Origin: an uncultured Clostridia bacterium
Lineage (GTDB): Bacteria; Bacillota; Clostridia; Peptostreptococcales; Anaerovoracaceae
NCBI GenBank assembly: GCA_934233735.1
Contig: CAKQGQ010000011.1
Location: forward strand, 1 to 64,000
Direction: 5' to 3'
DNA length: 64,000 nucleotides
Below, one piece after another: positions 7,019-15,714 of the stretch; position 1 is the stretch's first letter, and every line of letters begins with the position of its first letter. A program made the translations under genes and the position numbers. Below the pieces are notes generated by a model. That model ran no database searches. It saw only the letters and a list, made by a program, of their open reading frames with translations, and had not been told where the DNA came from.

Positions 7019-8260
7019 TTAAACCTCCTGCAGCATATCCATGATATGTGCAGCAGTTTCCTCAGGGGAGTTCCCTGTGATTTCAATTTCGTCATCACAC
7101 CAGCTTCTGTATAAAGGAAGCCTGATGCGGTACAGTCTTTCCAACGGCACTGCCTGACTGACAGGCCTGCCGTCCGTGGGAAGAAGGCTGATGTCTCTGT
7201 TCAAAAAAACAATATGTCCGTTTTCCGCCAGAGTATAATAATTTTCTTCGCGATTGACTACTCCACCACCACAGGCGATTACCGCACCTGTAACCTTGGA
7301 GAGTTCCCATGCAGCTTCTGATTCCGCCTGGCGGAAAGCGTCTTCTCCATCCTCCGCAAAAATTTCAGGAATGCTCTTTCCTGCCATCGACACAATCATT
7401 TCGTCTATGTCATAAAACGGGCGTCCCATTTCTGCCGCCAGAGCCGTTCCGGTCGTCGTTTTGCCGACTCCGGGCATGCCAATCAGCACGATGTTCTCTT
7501 TTTCTGCGCTAAGCTCACGCTCAATTTGCCTTCCAACCGAAGTGCTGATTGTTTCATCCCAAAAGATTTCCGCAGCAGCCACTGCCTGAAGAACCAGCAT
7601 CGCAAGCCCTGACATATAATTTATTCCTGCTTTCTTAGCCTGACATAAAAAATTTGTCCGCAATGGATTATAGATAACATCCACCGCCCACTTCAAGTTC
7701 GGGAAAGTTCCCGGAAATACAGCGGCCTGCCCCGTATTCGGATACATGCCGACCGGCGTTGTATTGACCAGAATCTCGGCATCCTTATGCCGGTTCAGAT
7801 TTTCATAATTGATTTTTCCGCTCCGGCTCACAAGTTTAACGCTTGCAGCCCCCAGATCCTCAAGAACGCGGCAGACCGCCTTGGAGGCCCCTCCGCTTCC
7901 AAGTACCATGGTCCGTGCGCCGCGTACCGTCACGCCGTTTTGCTCCAAGCTCTTCCGAAAACCGGTATAATCTGTATTATACCCGATGATTCTGCCTCCG
8001 CGCCGAACGAGCGTATTCACCGCTCCGATTGCACGAGCTTCCTCCGAAAGCTCGTCGCAGTAAGCCATCACGGTTTCCTTATACGGAATTGTGACATTCA
8101 GTCCATCCCAATCTCCGTTTTTTAAAAAATCCTCAATCTCCTCTGGGTTTTTTTCATATAATCTATATTCATAAGGCTTTCCCGTGAGTTCTCCGATTCT
8201 GCGGTGAATCTCCGGGCTGAAGCTGTGCCCCAGACGCCCTCCTAAAAGTCCGCTTTTCAT
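7019..8260 (-). CDS. aroEK: Bifunctional shikimate dehydrogenase / shikimate kinase
   Basis: A 413-residue fusion carries two consecutive steps of the shikimate pathway. Residues 1-250 form AroE: LGHSFSP substrate loop, NVTIPYKE with the catalytic Lys near 61, NTDYTGF with the catalytic Asp near 97, and the NADP-binding GSGGASKAV near 121-129. From about 255 comes AroK, with Walker A GMPGVGKTT at 261-269, DIDEMI, and ACGGGVV. The ATG at 8260 gives the natural AroE N-terminus; the longer frame adds nonsense sequence. It may be co-transcribed with the two-component genes 77 nt upstream. Confidence 0.93.
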   Translation of the reverse strand: MKSGLLGGRLGHSFSPEIHRRIGELTGKPYEYRLYEKNPEEIEDFLKNGDWDGLNVTIPYKETVMAYCDELSEEARAIGAVNTLVRRGGRIIGYNTDYTGFRKSLEQNGVTVRGARTMVLGSGGASKAVCRVLEDLGAASVKLVSRSGKINYENLNRHKDAEILVNTTPVGMYPNTGQAAVFPGTFPNLKWAVDVIYNPLRTNFLCQAKKAGINYMSGLAMLVLQAVAAAEIFWDETISTSVGRQIERELSAEKENIVLIGMPGVGKTTTGTALAAEMGRPFYDIDEMIVSMAGKSIPEIFAEDGEDAFRQAESEAAWELSKVTGAVIACGGGVVNREENYYTLAENGHIVFLNRDISLLPTDGRPVSQAVPLERLYRIRLPLYRSWCDDEIEITGNSPEETAAHIMDMLQEV

Positions 8261-8337
8261 TCTGTCCGTCTCCTGCCTGCATTTTATGTTTCCGCGCGTT
8301 GTACTCGGCACTATGCCTGCTCCGGCGCGCTGGTTTC

Positions 8338-9054
8338 TTATACGGAAAGTCCCTCGTCTTCCAGCATTCTGTAGCCGACGCCAAGTTCCGTGAAAATATA
8401 CTGTGGTTCGCCCGGATTCTTTTCCAGCTTACGCCTGATATTCGCCATATTTACGCGCAAAATCCGGTTGTTATCATCCGCATAAGGCCCCCATACCTGG
8501 TCAATCAGCGTATCATAGGTCATAACCTTGCCGGAGTTTTTCGCCAGCAAAGACACAATTTTATACTCAACTCTCGTCAGATGGACCTCTGCTCCATCGA
8601 CACTCACAAGTCTTCTTTCAAAGTCGATTACCAGTCCACCCGCAGAATATGGGCGATTGCTGTTTGTTGGATCGTCTGCCAGCCTGTTGTTATGGCGAAT
8701 AGCCGTACGAATGCGAGCAAGCAGTTCGAAAGTCCCGAACGGCTTGGTAATATAGTCGTCCGCTCCTGCATCAAGTGCCGCAACCTTTTCCTTTTCCTGT
8801 GTTCTTGCTGAAATCACGATAATCGGAAGACTGGACCATTCTCTTGTTTTTTTGATGACCTCCAAACCGTCCATATCGGGAAGCCCTAAATCCAAAAGAA
8901 CCAAATCCGGAAGCGAAGAAGTAATCATCGTCAGTCCGTCTTTTCCGTTATGTGCTGCCGTAACCTTATAGTCATGTGAATGCAATGTTTTGCTGATAAA
9001 GTCGCAAATACTCTTCTCATCTTCAATTATTAATATGGAAACTTTCTGATACAT
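8338..9054 (-). CDS. OmpR/KdpE-type response regulator
   Basis: The 238-residue protein has a receiver domain (IIEDE acidic pocket, phospho-acceptor Asp55 in LLDLGLPD, conserved SAR, and Lys in ITKPF) and a C-terminal winged-helix DNA-binding domain (VHLTRVEYKIVSLLAKNSGKVMTYDTLIDQVWG). The sequence is closest in my recollection to KdpE, the regulator of high-affinity potassium uptake. Its start is 3 nt after the stop of the sensor kinase gene, so the two are a cognate pair. No kdpFABC genes are present in the window, so the regulated process is uncertain. Confidence 0.88.
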   Translation of the reverse strand: MYQKVSILIIEDEKSICDFISKTLHSHDYKVTAAHNGKDGLTMITSSLPDLVLLDLGLPDMDGLEVIKKTREWSSLPIIVISARTQEKEKVAALDAGADDYITKPFGTFELLARIRTAIRHNNRLADDPTNSNRPYSAGGLVIDFERRLVSVDGAEVHLTRVEYKIVSLLAKNSGKVMTYDTLIDQVWGPYADDNNRILRVNMANIRRKLEKNPGEPQYIFTELGVGYRMLEDEGLSV

Positions 9055-9057
9055 TCT

Positions 9058-10209
9058 TTACTCCTCCTTTTCTTTCGGAAGCGAGAAACAAAACTCCGCT
9101 CCGTCCGGGTGATTGATTGCCACGATTTTTCCACCGTGCGCCTTTACAATAGTTTTACAAATGGACAGACCGATTCCCATTCCTTTGTATCCGTCAGGTT
9201 TAACCTCATTCGGGCGATAGCCTTCCCCGTCAAAGATTGTGACAAGCCGGCTCTCGTCGATGCCTACACCGTAATCCCGGATATGAAAATTTACCTGTTC
9301 TTCGTCTTCGTCGATTGTCAGTTCCAGTGGTTTCTTGCTTTCCGCATGAAGCTGCGCATTCTGTAAAATATTGATAATCACCTGCTGAATCAGCATTGCG
9401 TCCATCATGACCATGACAATGTCATCCGGTACTTTTACGCGGACTTCCGCCTCCGGAAAACGTTTACGGAATTGAATAACTGCCGCCGCCGCGACTTCAT
9501 CGACAGCTTCAAGGGATTTTGCTACCGATGCAGTCTCATTGTTGATGCGTGTTACCGACAAAAGATTCTCCACCATGCTCAGCAGCCAATTTGCGTCATT
9601 ATTTATATATTCCACCAAATCGCGTTTTTCCTCTTCGGTAAGCTTGTCTCCCATTTCAAGGTAAGAAGAACTGTTGCCGATAATACCCGTCAGCGGTGTC
9701 CGCAAATCATGTGACACTGCTCGCAAAAGGTTCGCCCGCATCTTTTCCTTCTGCGCCTCCATGAGCTCTTTTTCCTGCTCCGCAAGCTGTTTTGCCTGCT
9801 CCTTCATGTTTGTACTCATCGCCGAAGTAATAATTGCGATTGCAAACATTCCCAAAAATGTAACTTGATAGCCTTCTATCGTAAAGTTAAAATCCCGGTA
9901 TGGATAGGTAAAGAAAAAGTTTACACTCAGCACGCTCATTATCGCAAAAAGCATTCCGTAAATATAACCGTTTGTATACCTCGTGATGATAAAAACACCT
10001 AATGTATACAGCATTGCAATATTAAGCGATGGATCGGACGCTGTTTGTTTAAAGAAAAAAGACGCTGCCGTAGTCACTGTAAATACGCATACGCAAAGCA
10101 TCATATCCCGTTTATGACTGGCAACCAACACTTTTTTTTCATTCATTAAGGTTTCATTCCTATCTAAATTTTCTTTACTTTCCCTCTTCATTTCGGCTGT
10201 ACTTTCCAT
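9058..10209 (-). CDS. KdpD-like sensor histidine kinase lacking the N-terminal KdpD/Usp domains
   Basis: This 383-residue membrane kinase has four transmembrane segments (about 36-52, 63-78, 82-103, 113-133) resembling the KdpD DUF4118 module. A coiled coil, an H-box with His167 (AVSHDLRTPLTG), an N-box (QQVIINILQNAQLHAE) and G-boxes (DYGVGI, KGMGIGLSIC) follow. Full KdpD has about 900 residues and begins with an ATP-binding KdpD domain and a universal-stress domain; both are missing. AGGAG lies 7 nt before the ATG. It is encoded just before its response regulator. Confidence 0.88.
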   Translation of the reverse strand: MESTAEMKRESKENLDRNETLMNEKKVLVASHKRDMMLCVCVFTVTTAASFFFKQTASDPSLNIAMLYTLGVFIITRYTNGYIYGMLFAIMSVLSVNFFFTYPYRDFNFTIEGYQVTFLGMFAIAIITSAMSTNMKEQAKQLAEQEKELMEAQKEKMRANLLRAVSHDLRTPLTGIIGNSSSYLEMGDKLTEEEKRDLVEYINNDANWLLSMVENLLSVTRINNETASVAKSLEAVDEVAAAAVIQFRKRFPEAEVRVKVPDDIVMVMMDAMLIQQVIINILQNAQLHAESKKPLELTIDEDEEQVNFHIRDYGVGIDESRLVTIFDGEGYRPNEVKPDGYKGMGIGLSICKTIVKAHGGKIVAINHPDGAEFCFSLPKEKEE

Positions 10210-10472
10210 AACACTTCTCCTATATAATATATCAAATACATGCTAAAATGTCGCTAATCTTGTCTTTTCGTTTCGTCTTATGCCAAAATCTGTGTTTTCT
10301 TGTAAAATCCTTAAGCTTATTTTACCGCATTGTTATATCGAATTCCAGTACTTTCTCCGCTTTTCTTATGTAAACTTTTCTTTGCGGCCTTGCGAATCTT
10401 CCATGCAAGTCTCACATTTTTCCGTCTGACTGCATAAGATAAAGCATATCTTTACAGAAAGGGGTATCAGTT
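10210..10472. other. Divergent intergenic region between the kdpD-like gene and cotJA
   Basis: No gene is seen. The region must hold the kdpD-like promoter and the cotJ promoter. CotJ operons are driven by sporulation sigma-E in Bacillus, but I could not identify a convincing sigma-E match here. Confidence 0.4.
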
Positions 10473-10802
10473 TTGATAAGAGATCCATATATAGGCATGC
10501 CGATTCGCATGAATGGGCATTGTGCAGCAGCACCGGAGCGGCCGCCTGCACAGAATCCCGCTATGCCCGGAGGCGGCAATCATCCGGAAAGTGGGGAAAC
10601 TCAGCCGGGAAATGCTTCCGGTTTTGACGCCATGTATTTAGGCAGTCTGCCGATTGCCATGGCATATACGCCGATGCAGCAGTGGAAAACCACTTACTCC
10701 GCAGAGAAAGGCCTTTCCCGCGGAACGATTTTCCCTGAGCTTGACCTTCCGTTTGAAGGCAGAACGGTTTTGACGGAACAGACGAGAGGGGGACGAAGAT
10801 AA
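10473..10802 (+). CDS. cotJA: Spore coat-associated protein CotJA
   Basis: The 109-residue product has the CotJA C-terminal pattern: LGSLPIAMAYTPMQQWKTTY followed by RGTIFPELDLPF. The N-terminal half is a Pro/Gly/Asn-rich spacer. CotJA, B and C are deposited together on the spore, CotJC being a manganese catalase-like protein. The start is a TTG at 10473, supported by AAAGGGG 7 nt upstream; the next in-frame ATG (10497) has no site before it. The stop overlaps the cotJB start by one base. Confidence 0.88.
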   Translation: MIRDPYIGMPIRMNGHCAAAPERPPAQNPAMPGGGNHPESGETQPGNASGFDAMYLGSLPIAMAYTPMQQWKTTYSAEKGLSRGTIFPELDLPFEGRTVLTEQTRGGRR

Positions 10803-11050
10803 TGGATAGACAGGAATTATTCAATAAGGTCGAGGCTGTCGGCTTCGCGCTTTACGACACCGCGCTCTTCCTTGACTCGCACCCGACAAACCAGATGGCA
10901 CTTGATTTTTTCCGCGACAATCAGGCAATGTATATGCAGTATCGCGACGAATACGAAAAAAACTACGGTCCTTTGACCTTCTACGGTGTCGACACTGCAA
11001 AGGGCTGGACTTGGACACAGGGCCCGTGGCCTTGGGAAGTGGAGGCATAG
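10802..11050 (+). CDS. cotJB: Spore coat protein CotJB
   Basis: The 82-residue protein matches CotJB over its length: VGFALYDTALFLDSHPTNQMALDFF and an aromatic tail ending GWTWTQGPWPWEVEA. It is translationally coupled to cotJA (TAATG overlap) and the next gene begins 1 nt after its stop. CotJB is a small coat component needed with CotJA and CotJC; its biochemical role is not known. Confidence 0.92.
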   Translation: MDRQELFNKVEAVGFALYDTALFLDSHPTNQMALDFFRDNQAMYMQYRDEYEKNYGPLTFYGVDTAKGWTWTQGPWPWEVEA

Positions 11051-11051
11051 C

Positions 11052-11648
11052 ATGTGGAATTACGAAAAAAGACTTCAGTACCCTGTAAACATCAAAAACC
11101 CGAATCCGGCACTGGCGAAGTTTATCGTGAGCCAGTACGGTGGCCCCGACGGTGAACTCGGTGCCTCCCTTCGCTATCTCTCCCAGCGCTACAGCATGCC
11201 TTACCGCAGCGTTGCCGGAATCCTTACGGACGTCGGCACGGAAGAAATCGGGCATTTAGAGATGGTTGCGACCATTGTTCATCAGCTTACCCGCAACATG
11301 ACCATGGAGCAAATCAAAGAAGCAGGCTTTGAAACGTATTTTGTGGACCATACCGCAGGCGTATACGCGCAGGCCGCGGCAGGTTTTCCGTTCGATGCCC
11401 TCTGCTTTGCATCAAAAGGTGATGCCATTACTGACCTCACGGAAAACATGGCTGCCGAACAAAAAGCCCGCACGACCTACGACAACATCATCCGTCTTTG
11501 CGACGACCCGGATGTCCTCGACCCGATTCGCTTCCTGCGTGAGCGCGAAGTCGTGCACTATCAGCGTTTCGGTGAAGGTCTGCGAATTGTTCAGGATAAC
11601 CTTAACTCCAAAAACTTCTACGCAATCAATCCGGAATTCGACATGTAA
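11052..11648 (+). CDS. cotJC: Spore coat protein CotJC, manganese catalase family
   Basis: The 198-residue protein belongs to the manganese catalase branch of the ferritin-like fold, with helix motifs EEIGHLEM, EQKARTTYDNI and EREVVHYQRF supplying probable metal ligands. CotJC may remove hydrogen peroxide at the spore surface. The ATG at 11052 is used because GGAGG lies 6 nt upstream and the protein then starts MWNYEKRLQYPV, as in the family; the longer frame overlaps cotJB. It is the last gene of the cotJ operon. Confidence 0.93.
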   Translation: MWNYEKRLQYPVNIKNPNPALAKFIVSQYGGPDGELGASLRYLSQRYSMPYRSVAGILTDVGTEEIGHLEMVATIVHQLTRNMTMEQIKEAGFETYFVDHTAGVYAQAAAGFPFDALCFASKGDAITDLTENMAAEQKARTTYDNIIRLCDDPDVLDPIRFLREREVVHYQRFGEGLRIVQDNLNSKNFYAINPEFDM

Positions 11649-11685
11649 CAGCGCCGCCCAAAGGCCGGAGTCCGAAAATCAGGCA

Positions 11686-11735
11686 TTAAAAAACGCAGAG
11701 CCGTATCATAGCATCTTACGCTCTGCGTTTTTGTT
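11686..11735. terminator. Bidirectional terminator between cotJC and psd
   Basis: Perfect 11-bp stem AAACGCAGAGC/GCTCTGCGTTT (11691-11701 and 11720-11730), with T-runs on both strands. It serves the convergent cotJ and phospholipid operons. Confidence 0.88.
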
Positions 11736-11736
11736 T

Positions 11737-12606
11737 CTATATTCTCTCTCCGATTTTCTCACCCATGCGGACCTTCGTTTCGATGCCTTCTCTGCTGTTT
11801 TGCAGAATGTCCTCATCCACCCGCAGAACATCTTTCTTGACGCAGAGGATGACTGTTGAGCCACCGAACTCGAATCGGCCCTTCTCCTGCCCGCGTTTAA
11901 AAGAAAATCCGCCGTGCTTGTGGTAGTTTACGATTTTGCCGACCATGAGTGCTCCGACTTCCATGTGGAGCAGCTTCCCGAAGTTTTCGGTTTCAAGTGC
12001 GCAATAGCAGCGGCTGTTTTCCTTATAGATTGGAAAAATTTGACCCGCAAACGGATTAACCGTATGGAAAACTCCTGCAATATAGTTGTCCTCGCCTTTA
12101 ACGCCGCTGTCTGCATAGCAGTAGCGATGATAATCGTCTACCGTGAGCCGAAACAGCAGGAGCTGTCCGCCACGGTATTCTTCCGCCAGCGCATTGTTCC
12201 GCAAAAGGCTTTCCATCGTATATTCCGTGTTTTTTATGCGAAAAGTCGCACCGTCGCAGATTTCATGCACCGTCAGGCGGCTGTCGCATGGAGCTATGAA
12301 GTTATCCGCTCTCTGCGCAACCGGGCGCATGCCTTCTTTGATTTTTCTCGTAAAGAAATCATTGTAGGAATGAAATTTGCGGGATTCATACTGACTCATA
12401 TCAATTTTGTTATTCCTGATGAATTTCGGGATCGCAAGGCTCGAAAGCTTTGTGGAAAGAACGGCGCCGCCTAGTCTGCTTATCCATGGCTTAATTAGAA
12501 TTTTCAGGAAAGCCAGACCCATGCCTGTCCCGTAAAGCTTTTCTAAAAAAGCGTCCTGGCTCTCGCCTCCCGCGATAATCTGCCCGTTTCTGTCTCTGCA
12601 CTCCAT
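11737..12606 (-). CDS. psd: Phosphatidylserine decarboxylase proenzyme
   Basis: The 289-residue enzyme turns phosphatidylserine into phosphatidylethanolamine at the membrane. It carries the autocleavage motif FGGST near the C-terminus; cleavage before Ser creates the pyruvoyl group. It also has the DDYHRYCY and HMEVGALMVGKI segments typical of the clostridial form. The ATG at 12606 follows AAAGGAG by 5 nt, directly behind the pssA stop. Last gene of a four-gene aminophospholipid operon. Confidence 0.94.
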   Translation of the reverse strand: MECRDRNGQIIAGGESQDAFLEKLYGTGMGLAFLKILIKPWISRLGGAVLSTKLSSLAIPKFIRNNKIDMSQYESRKFHSYNDFFTRKIKEGMRPVAQRADNFIAPCDSRLTVHEICDGATFRIKNTEYTMESLLRNNALAEEYRGGQLLLFRLTVDDYHRYCYADSGVKGEDNYIAGVFHTVNPFAGQIFPIYKENSRCYCALETENFGKLLHMEVGALMVGKIVNYHKHGGFSFKRGQEKGRFEFGGSTVILCVKKDVLRVDEDILQNSREGIETKVRMGEKIGERI

Positions 12607-12616
12607 AGGAACTCCT

Positions 12617-13273
12617 TTAAACCCGAACGAAGCTGCCGAAGGCAAAATGATGACCCGGGAAGAACATCATAAAGAGCAGTGCGCACGCCACGACCGCGCA
12701 GATTGCGAATAAAACTTTATTGCTTGGTTTTTTCAGCTTGAAATTTGAAATAAACAGCATTCCCATCGCAAACAGCATAATCAAAAGCACGCTGCTGAAA
12801 GCTTTCTCGGTAAGCGGCATCCGCAGCAGATATGCAAGCGGCAGAATAACCGCAATCGAAGTAATCGGAAGACCGTAATATACTTTTTCGTGTTCCTCTT
12901 CCGAAAAGAAATGATTCGTTTCAATTACATTGAAATACGCCAGACGAATCACGCCGCAGATGCAATAGAACATGACCGCCAGAAATCCCAGTCTGCCCTG
13001 CACCCCCATGCAGTAGCAGAGATAAGAAGGAAATGCACCGAAAGCGACCACATCGCAGAGCGAGTCGAGCTGAATGCCGAAAAGCTTCTCATCGTCGGTT
13101 CGGTCCTTCTTCCTGCGCGCGACCTTTCCGTCAAACATATCAAAAAAGCCCGAAAGTGCCAAACAGAAAACGGCAGGTCCGAACATTCCCACATGCGCAA
13201 ATGTCATTCCCGTAAGCGCCGAAATCAGGCTCATGTATGTAAGTATTACCGTATAGTTATAAAATCCTATCAT
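12617..13273 (-). CDS. pssA: CDP-diacylglycerol-serine O-phosphatidyltransferase
   Basis: This 218-residue membrane enzyme makes phosphatidylserine from CDP-diacylglycerol and serine. The CDP-alcohol phosphotransferase signature is present as DGKVAR, then G and two Asp in FGIQLDSLCD, with a slightly longer spacer than usual. Several hydrophobic helices follow. The ATG at 13273 is preceded by GGAGGAGAG; the upstream TTG is rejected. It overlaps the end of the flippase-like gene by 17 nt and is followed by psd, its next pathway step. Confidence 0.93.
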   Translation of the reverse strand: MIGFYNYTVILTYMSLISALTGMTFAHVGMFGPAVFCLALSGFFDMFDGKVARRKKDRTDDEKLFGIQLDSLCDVVAFGAFPSYLCYCMGVQGRLGFLAVMFYCICGVIRLAYFNVIETNHFFSEEEHEKVYYGLPITSIAVILPLAYLLRMPLTEKAFSSVLLIMLFAMGMLFISNFKLKKPSNKVLFAICAVVACALLFMMFFPGHHFAFGSFVRV

Positions 13274-14312
13274 TTTTCTCTCTCCTCCCAAATATCAGGA
13301 AATACGCCACCGCGGTGAAAACCGCGCTGATCAACAGCTGCGCATAAAAACTCAAACCCCTGCTTATAATCATCGCCGGTGTAATTAACCCCGCGCCGCA
13401 TACCGGTAAAAAAATCAGCTGAAATAAATGTTCACTGATGCCAAGACCTCCCGGCAGCGGAAGCATATCAGCCGCCAGTGAAATCGCCCCCTGCAGAACG
13501 ATTACATCCGCAAGCCCGAGACTGTGAATCCCGAAAGAGCGCAAAACCACATAAGTAACCGCAAACAGCAGACACCTCTGAACCAAAGTGATCCCCAGCA
13601 CATTCAGCGTCACCTGCTTATGCTGACGGATATATACTGAGGTTTCCTTGTAACCATCCATGTAGTGAATTGCTTTTACCTCCAGTTTCGCCAGTTTTTT
13701 CAGTTTTCCGGTCTTATGCAGGTGTTTTCGCATAATCCCAACGAACCACTGCACCAGACTTTTCATAATTTCCGGTGACCATACCACCGCAAGCATAAAG
13801 GCTACGCAGATTACATTCAGTGCCAGACCTAGATATATCCATGGCATTGCCGGACGCAGCAGCCGAAGTTCGACCGCCGGTCTGAAAATCAGTACAAACA
13901 GCCCTAAAAACACCAAAACTGCTTTATATGCAATTGTAACAATCATTAATGTAATTGTGGAAACATGTGCCGAAAGCTTATCTTTATTCATAAAAATAAG
14001 CTGCATAGGCTGTCCTCCCGAAGCCGTCGGCGTCACCAGACTAAAGAAAAAACCAACAAAGGAATACAGGCAGCAGTGTGACATCTTCGGCTTTTCTTTC
14101 AAAGTCCCCATCAGATAAAAGATAATCACCGATTCGCTTAAAATAAACGCAAATACCAGCAGTATTCCGACCAGCCACTCCGCACCCTTCGCGTGTTCAA
14201 TATATTCTGCGACTTCGGAAAAATCCTCCCCGTGAAGCACATAATACATTGTCAAGCCGATGCAGAGCGTCAAAAATATAAAATTAAAGACTATTTTTTT
14301 CCTGTTTTTCAT
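13257..14312 (-). CDS. Lysylphosphatidylglycerol synthase-type membrane protein (flippase-like domain)
   Basis: This 351-residue protein has about eight transmembrane helices and the motifs TPTASGGQPMQ and LPLPGGLGISE typical of the LPG_synthase_TM family. In MprF this domain flips lysyl-phosphatidylglycerol. Stand-alone versions lack the aminoacyl-transferase domain, as here, so this copy probably moves or handles a lipid rather than modifying it. It sits between a PAP2 gene and pssA in one operon, which supports a lipid role. Confidence 0.85.
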   Translation of the reverse strand: MKNRKKIVFNFIFLTLCIGLTMYYVLHGEDFSEVAEYIEHAKGAEWLVGILLVFAFILSESVIIFYLMGTLKEKPKMSHCCLYSFVGFFFSLVTPTASGGQPMQLIFMNKDKLSAHVSTITLMIVTIAYKAVLVFLGLFVLIFRPAVELRLLRPAMPWIYLGLALNVICVAFMLAVVWSPEIMKSLVQWFVGIMRKHLHKTGKLKKLAKLEVKAIHYMDGYKETSVYIRQHKQVTLNVLGITLVQRCLLFAVTYVVLRSFGIHSLGLADVIVLQGAISLAADMLPLPGGLGISEHLFQLIFLPVCGAGLITPAMIISRGLSFYAQLLISAVFTAVAYFLIFGRREKNDRIL

Positions 14313-15000
14313 TCATCCCCCTGAACAACTTTTCATTTATCCTTTCAAACACTGCCATGACTGGTTTATAAAGACTCGTCCTCATTGCAATATTGTAGCA
14401 AAGCAAGGTCAATGCAACTCCGCTTATCACATCAACAATATAGTGCTGCTTCGTAAACTGCGTCGATGCAAAAATCAGCAATGCGAAAATCAAAACCCCC
14501 GCCTTTGTTTTCGCGCTGATTTTATCCGATTTACGCAGTCCCAGATAACACAGCAGACTGATAATGCAGTGAATGGACGGAAACAAATCATACGGCATGT
14601 CAAGCCGATAAATTATCGAAAGCATGACATCCCAGACACTGTCCATCGCAAGCTCCGGTCTCACATTGGTCGTCGGCAGGATGATGAAAATCACCCCGCA
14701 CACAGTTCTCGAAAGTAAATCCGCTGTAACGAAGCGGAACCAAAATTCTTTTTCATTCAGCCGCGCGGTAAAAATATAGCAGACAACCCAGAACAGAAAA
14801 CTTGCCACATAAATCAGCACCCACCAGGATTGGACGGGAACCCATCTGTCAAAATCAGTTGTCAGGTCAAAATGCTCCCTGCCCGCGCACAAAAACTGCG
14901 TCGACCAATAGACAAAACAATTCCATGCGAAGCAAAAAACAAGCGATACCACCGCGTATTTCGGAAGCAGTTTTTCTACAAATTTCATCACTTTATCCAA
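14284..15000 (-). CDS. PAP2-family membrane phosphatase
   Basis: This 238-residue protein has about six transmembrane helices and PAP2 acid-phosphatase motifs PSIHC and a later FTKQHYIVDVISG with the catalytic-type His and Asp. The family dephosphorylates lipid phosphates or undecaprenyl pyrophosphate; the first motif (NVRP) is degenerate. The start is taken as TTG at 15000, 5 nt after AAAGGAG; a GTG at 15006 overlaps the ribosome site. It is the first gene of the operon with the LPG-type protein, pssA and psd. Confidence 0.8.
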   Translation of the reverse strand: MDKVMKFVEKLLPKYAVVSLVFCFAWNCFVYWSTQFLCAGREHFDLTTDFDRWVPVQSWWVLIYVASFLFWVVCYIFTARLNEKEFWFRFVTADLLSRTVCGVIFIILPTTNVRPELAMDSVWDVMLSIIYRLDMPYDLFPSIHCIISLLCYLGLRKSDKISAKTKAGVLIFALLIFASTQFTKQHYIVDVISGVALTLLCYNIAMRTSLYKPVMAVFERINEKLFRGMNEKQEKNSL

Positions 15001-15014
15001 ATCCACTCCTTTAC

Positions 15015-15042
15015 ATTATACCTTATCCTAAAAATTTTGCAA
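15015..15042 (-). promoter_or_regulatory. Promoter of the aminophospholipid operon
   Basis: Minus-strand TTGCAA (15037-15042) and TATAAT (15015-15020) are 16 nt apart, a few bases before the ribosome site of the PAP2 gene, so the leader is very short. Confidence 0.65.
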
Positions 15043-15087
15043 TATCTTTACGGAATCTTAACAAAACATTTAAAATTTTCATAAAAT

Positions 15088-15525
15088 CTATATGATGTAA
15101 GTGTTCGAATACATCTCTGTCTGTCTTTCCAGCAAATCCTGCAGCGTCACGCTGTCCAGATAATTTTCGATGACCTCCGCAAGCCCCTTCCAAAGCGGTA
15201 AAGTCACACAGGTTTCGCTGCGCTCGCAGCCTACCGGCGTCGTATCCAGACAGGCAACCGGTGCAAGGCTTCCTTCTGTAAGTTCCAGAACATCCTTTAC
15301 CGTATAGTCCTTTGGTGCTTTTGCGAGGCGGTATCCGCCCTGCGATCCGCGGTTTGCCTGCAAAAAATCCGAACGGTTCAGGATTGGAATGATCTGCTCC
15401 AGATATTTTTTGGAAATTCCCTGCCGCGCCGCAATATCTTTCAGTGAAACGAAACCTTCCCCCTGATGCTCCGCCAAATCTATCATCATTCTGAGCGCAT
15501 AGCGCCCTTTCGTGGAAATCTTCAT
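15088..15525 (-). CDS. Rrf2-family transcription regulator (IscR/CymR type)
   Basis: The 145-residue regulator begins MKISTKGRYALRMMIDLA, the Rrf2 winged-helix start, and has the recognition helix region VSLKDIAARQGISKKYLEQI. Three Cys (CLDTTPVGCERSETC) stand where IscR binds a [2Fe-2S] cluster, although the first spacing is longer. Its neighbour is cysK, and in Bacillus the related CymR represses cysteine genes in complex with CysK. Iron-sulfur or cysteine sensing are both possible. AGGAGGAGGTG precedes the ATG at 15525. Its promoter and that of cysK share an ACCTAT/ATAGGT inverted repeat. Confidence 0.88.
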   Translation of the reverse strand: MKISTKGRYALRMMIDLAEHQGEGFVSLKDIAARQGISKKYLEQIIPILNRSDFLQANRGSQGGYRLAKAPKDYTVKDVLELTEGSLAPVACLDTTPVGCERSETCVTLPLWKGLAEVIENYLDSVTLQDLLERQTEMYSNTYII

Positions 15526-15587
15526 CCTGCACCTCCTCCTGCGCATTTGCACATAAAGCTTTTCATAAAAAAAGCCTCCTGCCGCAT

Positions 15588-15623
15588 AACCTATATAGTA
15601 CCATGAAAATGATAGGTTTTCAA
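15588..15623 (-). promoter_or_regulatory. Rrf2 gene promoter with inverted-repeat operator
   Basis: Minus-strand TTGAAA (15618-15623) and TACTAT (15595-15600) with a 17-nt spacer. A perfect 7-bp inverted repeat, AACCTAT at 15588-15594 and ATAGGTT at 15612-15618, brackets the -10 box with 17 nt between half-sites. The same half-sites occur at cysK, so autoregulation is likely. Confidence 0.65.
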
Positions 15624-15714
15624 GCAAGAGGCAAAAGCATACCCTAATTCTAACGAAAATGTAAGATTTTCATTTTTTTATAAGATTTCACCGTTTTGTG
15701 CGGCCGACGCTCTT

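Noticed and set aside
10440..10472. Sigma-E promoter of cotJA
   Set aside because: Partial CATA-like words exist, but no spacing matches the sigma-E consensus well enough to call.
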